Assembly: GCF_000934765.1 (NCBI RefSeq)
Contig: NZ_JYNN01000009.1
Coordinates: 1 to 64,000 of the forward strand
Reading direction: 5' to 3'
Source: Thiomicrospira microaerophila
Lineage (GTDB): Bacteria > Pseudomonadota > Gammaproteobacteria > Thiomicrospirales > Thiomicrospiraceae
Length of the DNA: 64,000 nt
Shown: positions 1 through 8,774 of the stretch, in pieces
Position numbering within the stretch: position 1 is the stretch's first letter
How the letters are laid out: each line of letters begins with the position of its first letter
Notes under the pieces: generated by a model
Databases searched by the model: none
What the model saw: the letters and a program-made list of their open reading frames with translations, nothing else
What the model was told of the DNA's origin: nothing
Program-made: the position numbers and the translations under genes

Positions 1-3000
1 ACCCTAGGCCACAGCCTCACCAGTCATGCAGGCAATATCAGCCTGATCGCCGCCCAAGGCATTGAATTCAAAGCCGACGCCGACATCCGCACCGCGAGCA
101 CGGCACAAAGCAACGGCACGATAGACCTCGAAGCCAAAACCGGCAACATTACCATGGCCGCCAGCAGTCTATTCACCAGCACTGGTGAGCATGGCCACAT
201 CCGTCTACTCGCACAAAACAACATCACAGTAGGTCAAATCAAAACAGAACAAGCCACCGTCAGCCTCACCGCCACAGCGGGCAGCATCCTCGATGCCGAC
301 GGCTTAATCGGAGAAAACCAAGACACCAACGACCAAAACCAAGACATCCAGGCTAAAGCCTTACGCCTCAACGCGGGTACCGCGATAGGTGAAAGCATCA
401 ACCATCTTGAATTGAATGTCGGCACGCTAAGCGCAGCCGCGAAAAACGGCGGTATTTACCTATTAGAAGCCAATGCTGTTGAAATCAACGAGGTAAGCAT
501 TGAGGTCAACCGCGTTTTAACCACAGGTCTTGTGACCGACTCAACCGTAAGTGATGCGGCACAAAGTGATCTTATTGCTATGGGGGCTAGTGGTCATATC
601 GTATTGACGACTACTCAAGGTACGATTACGCTTTATGATGGTAATGATAACGGTCTGGCCGTACAGGCAAGTGGTAACTTATTGATTCAGGCAGGTGGAA
701 GTGCTTCTGACTTACTAGCACATGCCGAGCTACAAAGTGTTACAGGTCATATCAGTTTGTCTGCAGGGCAGGATATCCAGCAACATGCGCGTATTGTTGT
801 TCAAGCCGATAGTGCTACTATAGATTTATTAGCTGAACGCGATATTATTATGGCTAAGGGAAGCAAAATTCTTACAGAGCAGGGTGATATACGCCTAGAA
901 GCTCATCTTGGGTCTGTCATAACCGATTTTATTCAGGCAGGTCGTGGCACGATCGCTATTTTTGCAGCGGATGTGATAGCAGATCAAGGGTCACAGAGTC
1001 TACTTTCTTCGGCAGATTTAATTTTACATGCCGGTGAAGCTATTGGATCAAGTGCCAATACATTGAATACGTCTGTCGCGCGTATGAGCATTGTCTCAGG
1101 ACAAAAGGGTGCTTTTATCACTGAGCAAAATGGATTGCTAGTAGATAGTTTAGCGCTATCGGTGCAGCGTATCGACATCACGGCGCAGTTGCCGAAGACA
1201 CTGAATTATCAACAGTCCGGTATCCAGTTGAATCAAGATGGTGCTTTTGTGTTATCAGTGCTTGAAGGGGATCTTGAAATGCATGCTGTTCAAGCTAGCC
1301 ACCCTGCGTTGAGTGTTAGCGGTGCCTCAAATGTGCGCCTTGAGGTGCTTTCAGGGTCACTACGTATACAGGGTGATCTCGACCTAGATGCAGGACACTT
1401 ATCACTGATTGCCCATCAAGATATCGTTCAAGCGGCTGGCGTTCAGGTTACAACAAAGCTTGGTGATATCAATATTCAAGCAGGCGGTAATGCCAGAGCC
1501 GAACTCGGCGCCCAGGTCGTATCAGATGAGGGGCATATTCGCTACCAGATCGACGGCGATCTATTGTTAGCAACCCATAGTGCACTCAAAGGGCATATCA
1601 GTTTGATTGCGAACCATATTGAAGGGCAAGTCGCGCAAACTAACCTTGTCGCAAACACCCTAAGGGTCAATGTGAATGGCGCAACCAACGGGTTTGGAAC
1701 AAGCACACACGCCATTCAAACACAAGTTGAAAAAATAGCAGCACAAGTGGGGTCAGGGGGGCTATTTATAACCCAATCGCATGATATCGCCATCATTGAA
1801 CTAGCCGATATCGTCACGCAATATATCGACAAAGAGGGTGAGTTAACGGTTGATGGTTCAAAAGATGTTGGTCAGTCGGGTTTGTTATCAAAAGGACATC
1901 TTGTGCTCTATAACCAATCCGGCTCTATTGTCGTTGATGCAAAAGGAACAACGGGCGTAGGTATACAAGCGACAGACAATGTTCTGCTAAAAACAGCGGG
2001 TATCGATAATGATATCGTGTTGAACTCAAATCTGATAACAGAGACAGGTAGCATGACAATCGATGCGTCACAAAATCTGGTGCAAAATGCAGATATTGTG
2101 TTGCAAGCGCAGGGTCAAACTCTTGATGCTCAGGCAGGCGAATCGATTTTTATGTTAGACGGCCATCAAACCTTAACGTACAACGGGCATATTCGTTATC
2201 TAGCCAATCAAACAGTGCATGTTTCCAGTTTAAATGCTGGGCAAGCCCAAGTAAGTCTGATTGCAGATCGTATTTTGGATGCAGGTGATGCGCATATTGA
2301 CATTGTAGCCCAGTCACTGTCGTTGCAGGCTGTAACCGGTGTTGGTCATTCAGGTTTGATTGATAACGCACTAGAGATTGATGTGGAGCTACTGAGTGGG
2401 CTGACAGGAAAAAATGGACTTTACATTCAAGCAGCGGGTACGTTGACGATTGAGCGTACGTCCTCTGCAGACATTCAACGTATTGGGCTCAATGCTAGTA
2501 CGCACACCGTTACAGACGCATCGCAGGTTGGAATTCTTGCCCAAGATGAAGGTGTCATTGTGATCGCAGCCGATGACGTTATTATTAAAAACGACCTGTC
2601 TGCGAAGCCTTCAGGTATGCTTGAAGAAGGTACGGGCAGTATTTTTATTAAGGCACGTACTGGTGATATTACACTTGACAGCAATACTCAAATAACGACA
2701 TCTGGCGGAAACATTGTTCTAGATGCCCATCACACAATTAATTTGGGTATTGTGAATGCAGGATCGGGTCATGTGGCCTTGGTAGCGCATACAGGAATGA
2801 TTGTGGATCAGTTTGGATCTGACGAACATGCCAGTGTCTTGGCTGATGGTTTGATGATCGATGTAAAGCAAGGTGTAGGTACGTATTTAAATGCCCTTCA
2901 AACTCAGGTTAATAAATTAACTGTTAAGAGTACCGATGGCGCCATGTTTATTCAAGATGCAACCGCCTTGAGCATTGATACGGTTGAGTTAAGTGCACAC

Positions 3001-6000
3001 ACCTTTAGTGATGATTCTGTGTCCGCCATGTTTGTACAGTCTCAGTCTGGCATCGTCACGGAGGGAGGCGCAATTTTATTGCATGCGGCAGAATCATTAA
3101 CGCTAAATGACGTCGACGCGATAGGGTATGCGATTAAATCCGACAGCGGCCATATTCGCTTAACCACTGCACAGGGCTCAGGACAATCTATTGTTCTCAA
3201 TGGCGCTGTGAAGGCAGGTACTGGACACATTAGTTTACAAGCAAATGCAGCGATATACCAAAATGCGCAGGGTGACCTAATTAGCTTATCAGGCACCATT
3301 GATCTAGTCACACTGACGGGTGCGATTATCATGGACAACCAGGCGTTAGCACAAACGGATGCCGGGCATATTCGATATCATGCCGCCACTGACGTACAGT
3401 TAAGCCTGCTTGATGCGCGCGCAGCCACTGATCGCAACCAAGTATCGCAAGCCGAGCAAGCGCAATGGGGTTCAGTGCGTGTGATAGCGGATGCTGGATC
3501 CATTACCCATGCAAGCCAGACAGAGCAGGTGAATGTTTATGCGCATAATTTGCGACTTGAAGCCCAGCAGTCGATAGGTCATGATGATCAGCGTATACAT
3601 ACGCGTGTTGTTAATCTAGCGGCGCTTGCTCAAACAGGTCACTTTTATGTCACACAGACAGGCGATTTATCGATTGATCATCTGGCAGACTTTAGTGTGA
3701 ATCGCGTGGAAGCGACTGGTTTGACTGACTTAACCCTGCAAGGTGAGGGATTAAATGGCGTGATGACATCCCAAGGTGCGCTGGTATTGACGACCCAGAG
3801 CGGACACCTCACGGTCAACGCCGCTATACAGTCACTAGGCGGACCCATTACGCTAACGGCGGCACAAGGCATCGCGCTAAAAGCCGATATAAATAGCGAA
3901 AATAGTGTTAGTTTAGCTGCCTTAGCGGCTGATATTCACATGCATAATGATCATAAAATTGAGTCAAAAGACAATAATGTGCGTCTCTATGCCAAACAAG
4001 ACATCGTGCTGGCGAGTGTGAAAGCTCAAAATGTGAGTTTAATAGCGGATTTAGGTGGTGTAACGAGTGGACTCATTAAGGGTGAAAATGTGACTGCCGG
4101 TCAGTTAAGAGTGCAAGCCGCTAATCATATAGGCCAGGCAGATCGTCACTTAACGACCGATGTAGCCAGCCTAAGTGCACACACAACAGCATCGACCAGT
4201 AGCGGTATTTACATAACCGACGTTAATGCTATTTCGGTTGGAGATGTCAGTGTGACGGTGGCTGAAGGTACATCACAGTCGATCACGGATAGGATGCAAT
4301 CCGGTTTAGTGACAACGAAGGGCGGACACATTGTATTAGTTAGTACGGATGGTCAAATCACAGTTGGGGGTAGCGGCGCTGGTATAAGTGCGCAAGAAGA
4401 CGGGCACATTCGTCTTGATGCAAAGGGTGTGGGATCTGATATAGTCGTCAACTCAGCGATAAATGCGAATAATGGCCATCTCAGTTTAACTGCGGCTAAT
4501 AATATGTCGATTAATGCTAATTTGACGACAGGCAAGGGGGGCACGATCAGCTTGATTGGGCATGCGGGTGATGTCGTGATGCAGGCTGGTACTAGCCATA
4601 GTGCACAAAATAGCAGTTTACGTGTCCAAGCCCACAACAACATTTTAGCTAGTCAGCTCAACGCAGCGCATATTAGCCTTGTTGCCCAGCAAGGTTCGGT
4701 GCTCAGTGCGGCAGGCGGGGCATCGTTGAATGCTAGTCACCTTAGAATCTATGCCGCCGACGCAATCGGAACGAGTTCACAGGTGCTTTCGACGCGAGCT
4801 TCGACGCTGAGTGCGATCAGTGACGGCCATCGCGCCACAGGCATCTATATTACCCAGGCCGCCGATGTGATGCTTGACACACTAAGCATCGGGGTGACGC
4901 AGTTTAATGCGGATGCAAGCATGACATCCTTAAGCGATGCCGCTCAAATGGGGCTCATCGCCCATAATGCAGGCAGCGTTCAGTTCTCCGTTTTAAGTGG
5001 ATCTTTAAATGTGAATGCGGGTTCATCGCCGCATATTGTTGCTGACAGTGCAACATTGAATATCGCCGGAGGCATAGCCAGTACCACAGCGGTACTTAAA
5101 ACAGCGCTCAATACACTTAATGTTACGACCCAAACAGGCTCACTCCACCTGTCACAAGCGCAAACACTGCACTTAGCAGGTGCCGATATTACTGGGAATG
5201 CCCGGGTAAATCTCAGTCAAGGAAACCTTACGCTGGGTTCACTCAACGCACACACCGCGGACATTCATTTAACGAATGGTCGCATCCTAGCACAAATGAC
5301 CGATGCTACGCATCTTGAGGCCCAAAACTTGAATGTCCAAGCCTTGGGTGTAGGCAGTGCAGCTCAACACCTTCAAACGCGCGTACAAAACTTGAGTGCT
5401 GAATTAGGGCAGCATGGTCTCTATATCGCGCAAGGTGGTGATATCGTGATTAAAGACTTGGTTACCACAAGCCATGCAAGTGTGAACGCCAGTGGTGATG
5501 TGCGTGTGAGTGAAAAATTTACCACACACTCAGCCGCCTTGAGTGCGACAAAACGGCTGATGTTTGAGACAGATTTACAGATTGCGAATAGCTTGTCAAT
5601 CAACGCGACAGGGGCTGAAACACTTAATAATAGTGTAATTAAAGCACAGCAGCTTTTGATTAACCTGAGCGCACACGAACAGGCATCGATATTGAATACG
5701 GATGTGGCCAGTTTAGGTGTATCTCTCACTAATCACACCTTAACTTTAAATAATCGCACGGGGCTGGACTGGGCGCGTGAGGGTCAGCTAAACGCGAGTG
5801 AATTAAACCTAGCTGTAAAAGGTGCGCTCACCCAGTCAGCAACTCAGCAGTTGAGTGCTAGTCAACTGAACGTGAATGCGACAACCATTACCATGCACCA
5901 AGATGTACTTGTACGAGGTGATGGCGTGAATCGTATCCACTATCAGGCCACGGGGGGAGATTTAGGTGTAAGTCAAATTCAAGCACCGCAATCTCATGTT

Positions 6001-6861
6001 TCCTTACATGCACAAAATAGCATTGTTAGTGTATTATCAACGCCTGCAAATAACGTTACCGCTGATGTTACATACTTCTCGGCTCAACCTTTCTCTTACA
6101 GCGCAGACGTCAGTATGCGTGATGGTTTTAGTGCGCTAGAGTCTCGTTTGATTAAAGTGCAGTCTAATCATATTTCACTCACCAGTTTGTCAGACAAGAC
6201 AGCCGCGATGGTGTTGAATGCGGCCGGTAGTGAGCGTTTTATCACAACCGGAACGAGTAAAGATGTATCGGTGTATTTCTTAAGTCAAAATATTCATGCG
6301 GCGGCCCTAGATGCGTCGCCACTGAAGTTGACGCTGGCACAATTTGATACCTTGCGTAACCCTGTTGTGGTCTTTGTGCAAACAGCACAACCCCAAGCAT
6401 CCACAAACACGACCCAGGTAAGTGAACAAAGCGATTTACGCTCTAGCCAATCCAGCTCAGCAAGTCAAGCCAATGCTTTACCTAGCTTAATGGAGCAGCG
6501 TCTTGCCTCGCCGAGTTTATCGCGTGAAATTCGACAAACACTCGAACCGATGAGCGAAGTAAGAGGCTCGCAGGCGGATGAAGAACGCGCGACGGTATTT
6601 GAGCGACAATTAGAAGAATCTATTTTGTCACCTTCATTTGCACAACCGCGTGCCACCGTGAGCGTGATGCCGACAGGACTCACCTCGGCGTTATCCAGCC
6701 CACTGGCTACACCGGTGGCGGCACAACAAAGTCTTTCGGTGTTAGCGAGTTCAAATGTGGTAAGCTCGCCAAGAATAGGCTGGATATCCATGCCTGTTCA
6801 AGCCACTACAGGCCCAACATTTGATCCATTTGATGACTGGCAAGAAGAATTAGCTTTGTAA
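1..6861 (+). CDS. Giant repetitive adhesin-like protein, 3' part (5' end outside window)
   Basis: The frame is open from base 1 to the TAA at 6861, so 2286 residues are visible and the N-terminus is missing. The protein is built almost wholly of short beta-strand-like repeats rich in Gly-His-Ile, Ser-Leu, Ala and Asn, as in filamentous-haemagglutinin-type beta-helix adhesins. A longer period is superimposed: a landmark (thr-x-val-x-x-leu-ser-ala, then G-L/I-Y/F-I-T-Q) recurs about nine times, near 448, 1105, 1755, 2411, 2938, 3634, 4203, 4838 and 5413. The last ~170 residues lose the repeats, become Ser/Gln/Ala rich, and end in the acidic aromatic tail DPFDDWQEELAL. No autotransporter barrel is visible. 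The first ~480 bases use many C-ending codons, unlike the rest, which suggests a mosaic gene. It is probably a surface or secreted protein exported by the three genes that follow (inference). The family is uncertain, but a large repeat surface protein is well supported. Confidence 0.85.
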   Translation, partial: TLGHSLTSHAGNISLIAAQGIEFKADADIRTASTAQSNGTIDLEAKTGNITMAASSLFTSTGEHGHIRLLAQNNITVGQIKTEQATVSLTATAGSILDADGLIGENQDTNDQNQDIQAKALRLNAGTAIGESINHLELNVGTLSAAAKNGGIYLLEANAVEINEVSIEVNRVLTTGLVTDSTVSDAAQSDLIAMGASGHIVLTTTQGTITLYDGNDNGLAVQASGNLLIQAGGSASDLLAHAELQSVTGHISLSAGQDIQQHARIVVQADSATIDLLAERDIIMAKGSKILTEQGDIRLEAHLGSVITDFIQAGRGTIAIFAADVIADQGSQSLLSSADLILHAGEAIGSSANTLNTSVARMSIVSGQKGAFITEQNGLLVDSLALSVQRIDITAQLPKTLNYQQSGIQLNQDGAFVLSVLEGDLEMHAVQASHPALSVSGASNVRLEVLSGSLRIQGDLDLDAGHLSLIAHQDIVQAAGVQVTTKLGDINIQAGGNARAELGAQVVSDEGHIRYQIDGDLLLATHSALKGHISLIANHIEGQVAQTNLVANTLRVNVNGATNGFGTSTHAIQTQVEKIAAQVGSGGLFITQSHDIAIIELADIVTQYIDKEGELTVDGSKDVGQSGLLSKGHLVLYNQSGSIVVDAKGTTGVGIQATDNVLLKTAGIDNDIVLNSNLITETGSMTIDASQNLVQNADIVLQAQGQTLDAQAGESIFMLDGHQTLTYNGHIRYLANQTVHVSSLNAGQAQVSLIADRILDAGDAHIDIVAQSLSLQAVTGVGHSGLIDNALEIDVELLSGLTGKNGLYIQAAGTLTIERTSSADIQRIGLNASTHTVTDASQVGILAQDEGVIVIAADDVIIKNDLSAKPSGMLEEGTGSIFIKARTGDITLDSNTQITTSGGNIVLDAHHTINLGIVNAGSGHVALVAHTGMIVDQFGSDEHASVLADGLMIDVKQGVGTYLNALQTQVNKLTVKSTDGAMFIQDATALSIDTVELSAHTFSDDSVSAMFVQSQSGIVTEGGAILLHAAESLTLNDVDAIGYAIKSDSGHIRLTTAQGSGQSIVLNGAVKAGTGHISLQANAAIYQNAQGDLISLSGTIDLVTLTGAIIMDNQALAQTDAGHIRYHAATDVQLSLLDARAATDRNQVSQAEQAQWGSVRVIADAGSITHASQTEQVNVYAHNLRLEAQQSIGHDDQRIHTRVVNLAALAQTGHFYVTQTGDLSIDHLADFSVNRVEATGLTDLTLQGEGLNGVMTSQGALVLTTQSGHLTVNAAIQSLGGPITLTAAQGIALKADINSENSVSLAALAADIHMHNDHKIESKDNNVRLYAKQDIVLASVKAQNVSLIADLGGVTSGLIKGENVTAGQLRVQAANHIGQADRHLTTDVASLSAHTTASTSSGIYITDVNAISVGDVSVTVAEGTSQSITDRMQSGLVTTKGGHIVLVSTDGQITVGGSGAGISAQEDGHIRLDAKGVGSDIVVNSAINANNGHLSLTAANNMSINANLTTGKGGTISLIGHAGDVVMQAGTSHSAQNSSLRVQAHNNILASQLNAAHISLVAQQGSVLSAAGGASLNASHLRIYAADAIGTSSQVLSTRASTLSAISDGHRATGIYITQAADVMLDTLSIGVTQFNADASMTSLSDAAQMGLIAHNAGSVQFSVLSGSLNVNAGSSPHIVADSATLNIAGGIASTTAVLKTALNTLNVTTQTGSLHLSQAQTLHLAGADITGNARVNLSQGNLTLGSLNAHTADIHLTNGRILAQMTDATHLEAQNLNVQALGVGSAAQHLQTRVQNLSAELGQHGLYIAQGGDIVIKDLVTTSHASVNASGDVRVSEKFTTHSAALSATKRLMFETDLQIANSLSINATGAETLNNSVIKAQQLLINLSAHEQASILNTDVASLGVSLTNHTLTLNNRTGLDWAREGQLNASELNLAVKGALTQSATQQLSASQLNVNATTITMHQDVLVRGDGVNRIHYQATGGDLGVSQIQAPQSHVSLHAQNSIVSVLSTPANNVTADVTYFSAQPFSYSADVSMRDGFSALESRLIKVQSNHISLTSLSDKTAAMVLNAAGSERFITTGTSKDVSVYFLSQNIHAAALDASPLKLTLAQFDTLRNPVVVFVQTAQPQASTNTTQVSEQSDLRSSQSSSASQANALPSLMEQRLASPSLSREIRQTLEPMSEVRGSQADEERATVFERQLEESILSPSFAQPRATVSVMPTGLTSALSSPLATPVAAQQSLSVLASSNVVSSPRIGWISMPVQATTGPTFDPFDDWQEELAL

Positions 6862-6911
6862 CGCATCAGCGATGCGGCGCATTGGGTTGAATTTGAAGAA
6901 TTGAGAAATAA

Positions 6912-8771
6912 ATGAAAGTAGATGTAAAAGGGTTAATTGAAAATTTGCGCGCCCTCAGAGCGCAGGCACTCGACGGATTAGACGAGACGTTTTGGGCGGG
7001 CTATATCGACAACATTGTCCCGCTATGCCTAGCCCAAAGCGCGCTACTCTTTGAGCAAAGTCAGCCAACCCAAACAGAGGCAGACTGGCGCCTCAAACCC
7101 GATATCAACAGCCCCTTGATGCTCGACAATCCCACGGTGTTATGGCAACAACCTTGGATTCATCCGCTATTAGAACGTGCTTGGCAAAATGGGTTTGCTG
7201 TGTCCGAACCGGTATCGGCGCTCAACGGCGCCTTGTTTTTGGTGTTCAAACTGGTCAGTGCACAACCGACCTTGATGTTGCTGACTATTCCCAAAGACAA
7301 TCAGCCCCGTTTAAGTGAAATTTTGTTACGCGCACAACTGATCGCCGATATGGCGGCATTAGAAGGTAAAACCAAGCTTAACCTGCAACAAACCGGCTCC
7401 GATCGAGATCAAATCGTCAACTTACTTTCCTTATTGGTCGAAGTACAGGCGGCGAAAAACTTTCAATCCGCCTGCTATTCGCTGGTTAATGGATTAGTTG
7501 GGCATACACAAGAGATAGATCAAGCGGTGTTAGGCTGGCAAGAAGGTGATTATGTTCGTATCAAAACGCTGAGCCACTATGATAAATTTGAAAAAAAAAC
7601 CGACATCATAAAACTCTACGAAGCCGCGCTTGAGGAAGCGGTGGATCAACGCACGCCGATTAATTACCCAGCAGACCAATACAACCCCAGTTTGATTACC
7701 CTCGCGCATCAACAGCTCAAGGCCCATTTAGATGCCCACCAGCTATTTAGTTTTCCGATTTATGACCAGCGGGGTGAGGTGGTCGCCGTGATCAGCTTGA
7801 TTAGCCAGACCAAAGCCTTCTCAAAAGAATTACTGGACGCAGTGTGTTTTGTGACAGGTTTACTCTCTGAGACGCTGATTGAATTTAAAAAAGCAAAAGA
7901 CTTTTGGTTCATCAAAGCGTTTCGAGCCAGCCAGTCTTTCTTACGCCTCTTACTTGGCCGGCGCTATGTGTGGTCTAAAGTCATTAGCATTATTTTAATG
8001 AGCTTTATTTTGTGGGGCACCTTTGGCACCTTGCCTCATCGTATAACAGGGGTCACCCAGTTAATCACCGACAGCACCCAATTAGTCAGCGCACCCTTTG
8101 ATGGTCAACTCTCACACGTCTATGCCACCTCGGGTGACGAGGTTGAGCAGGGGACGCTGCTGGCGCAAATAGATACCCAAGATATCTTATTACAACTTAC
8201 CGAAATGCAAGCCGAGCTGCAAAGAAACCAAGCCGAAGTCGATCGCGCGCGCGCCAGCTTTAACCTTGTTGAAACGGAAATTGCGATGGCGCGGGTACGT
8301 CAAATGCAAGCACGCTTAGACCGCCTTAACTTTCAGCTTAGCCAAGCCGATATTAAAGCCCCGTTTGCCGGTGCAATCGTCGAGGGCGAGCGTAAAGACC
8401 TATTAGGCTCACCGGTAAGAAAAGGCCAAATACTCTATCGCATCGCGCGCGTTGAGGGTCTCTATCTGGTCATCGAAGTGCCCCAAGAAGATATAGACTA
8501 TATTCAGATAGGTTCCACGGGTGAATTTGCTTTGGTCAGTCAGCCTAATATCACCCACAAAATACAAGTGACCCATATTCTACCCATGGCGCGTGTTAAA
8601 GGCCCAAAGGGCGCGCATTTTGAAGTCAAAGCACAACTGATTGAGGGGGTCGATGACTGGTGGCGTCCGGGTATGACCGGTGTGGCCAAAATTGATGTGG
8701 GAGATGCCCGTGCCTTCTGGGTGCTAGGGCATAAGATGGTTGACCGTTTACGTTTGATTTTATGGTGGTAA
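6912..8771 (+). CDS. GAF-domain / HlyD-type membrane adaptor protein
   Basis: 619 residues, starting at an ATG 50 bases after the giant gene. The N-terminal ~330 residues are soluble; residues ~165-330 look like a GAF-type sensory domain. A single membrane segment lies at ~351-372 (hydrophobic, after YVWSKV). It is followed by an HlyD/biotinyl-lipoyl hairpin: a barrel half at ~385-420 (SAPFDGQL), a short coiled coil at ~425-475, and a second barrel half (KAPFAGAIVEG). HlyD-family proteins are periplasmic adaptors linking inner-membrane exporters to outer-membrane pores. A cytoplasmic GAF head on an adaptor is unusual and suggests that ligand or partner sensing gates export (inference). No ABC or RND pump lies beside it. 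The next gene starts 3 bases after the stop, so the two are surely co-transcribed. Confidence 0.8.
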   Translation: MKVDVKGLIENLRALRAQALDGLDETFWAGYIDNIVPLCLAQSALLFEQSQPTQTEADWRLKPDINSPLMLDNPTVLWQQPWIHPLLERAWQNGFAVSEPVSALNGALFLVFKLVSAQPTLMLLTIPKDNQPRLSEILLRAQLIADMAALEGKTKLNLQQTGSDRDQIVNLLSLLVEVQAAKNFQSACYSLVNGLVGHTQEIDQAVLGWQEGDYVRIKTLSHYDKFEKKTDIIKLYEAALEEAVDQRTPINYPADQYNPSLITLAHQQLKAHLDAHQLFSFPIYDQRGEVVAVISLISQTKAFSKELLDAVCFVTGLLSETLIEFKKAKDFWFIKAFRASQSFLRLLLGRRYVWSKVISIILMSFILWGTFGTLPHRITGVTQLITDSTQLVSAPFDGQLSHVYATSGDEVEQGTLLAQIDTQDILLQLTEMQAELQRNQAEVDRARASFNLVETEIAMARVRQMQARLDRLNFQLSQADIKAPFAGAIVEGERKDLLGSPVRKGQILYRIARVEGLYLVIEVPQEDIDYIQIGSTGEFALVSQPNITHKIQVTHILPMARVKGPKGAHFEVKAQLIEGVDDWWRPGMTGVAKIDVGDARAFWVLGHKMVDRLRLILWW

Positions 8772-8774
8772 GCA

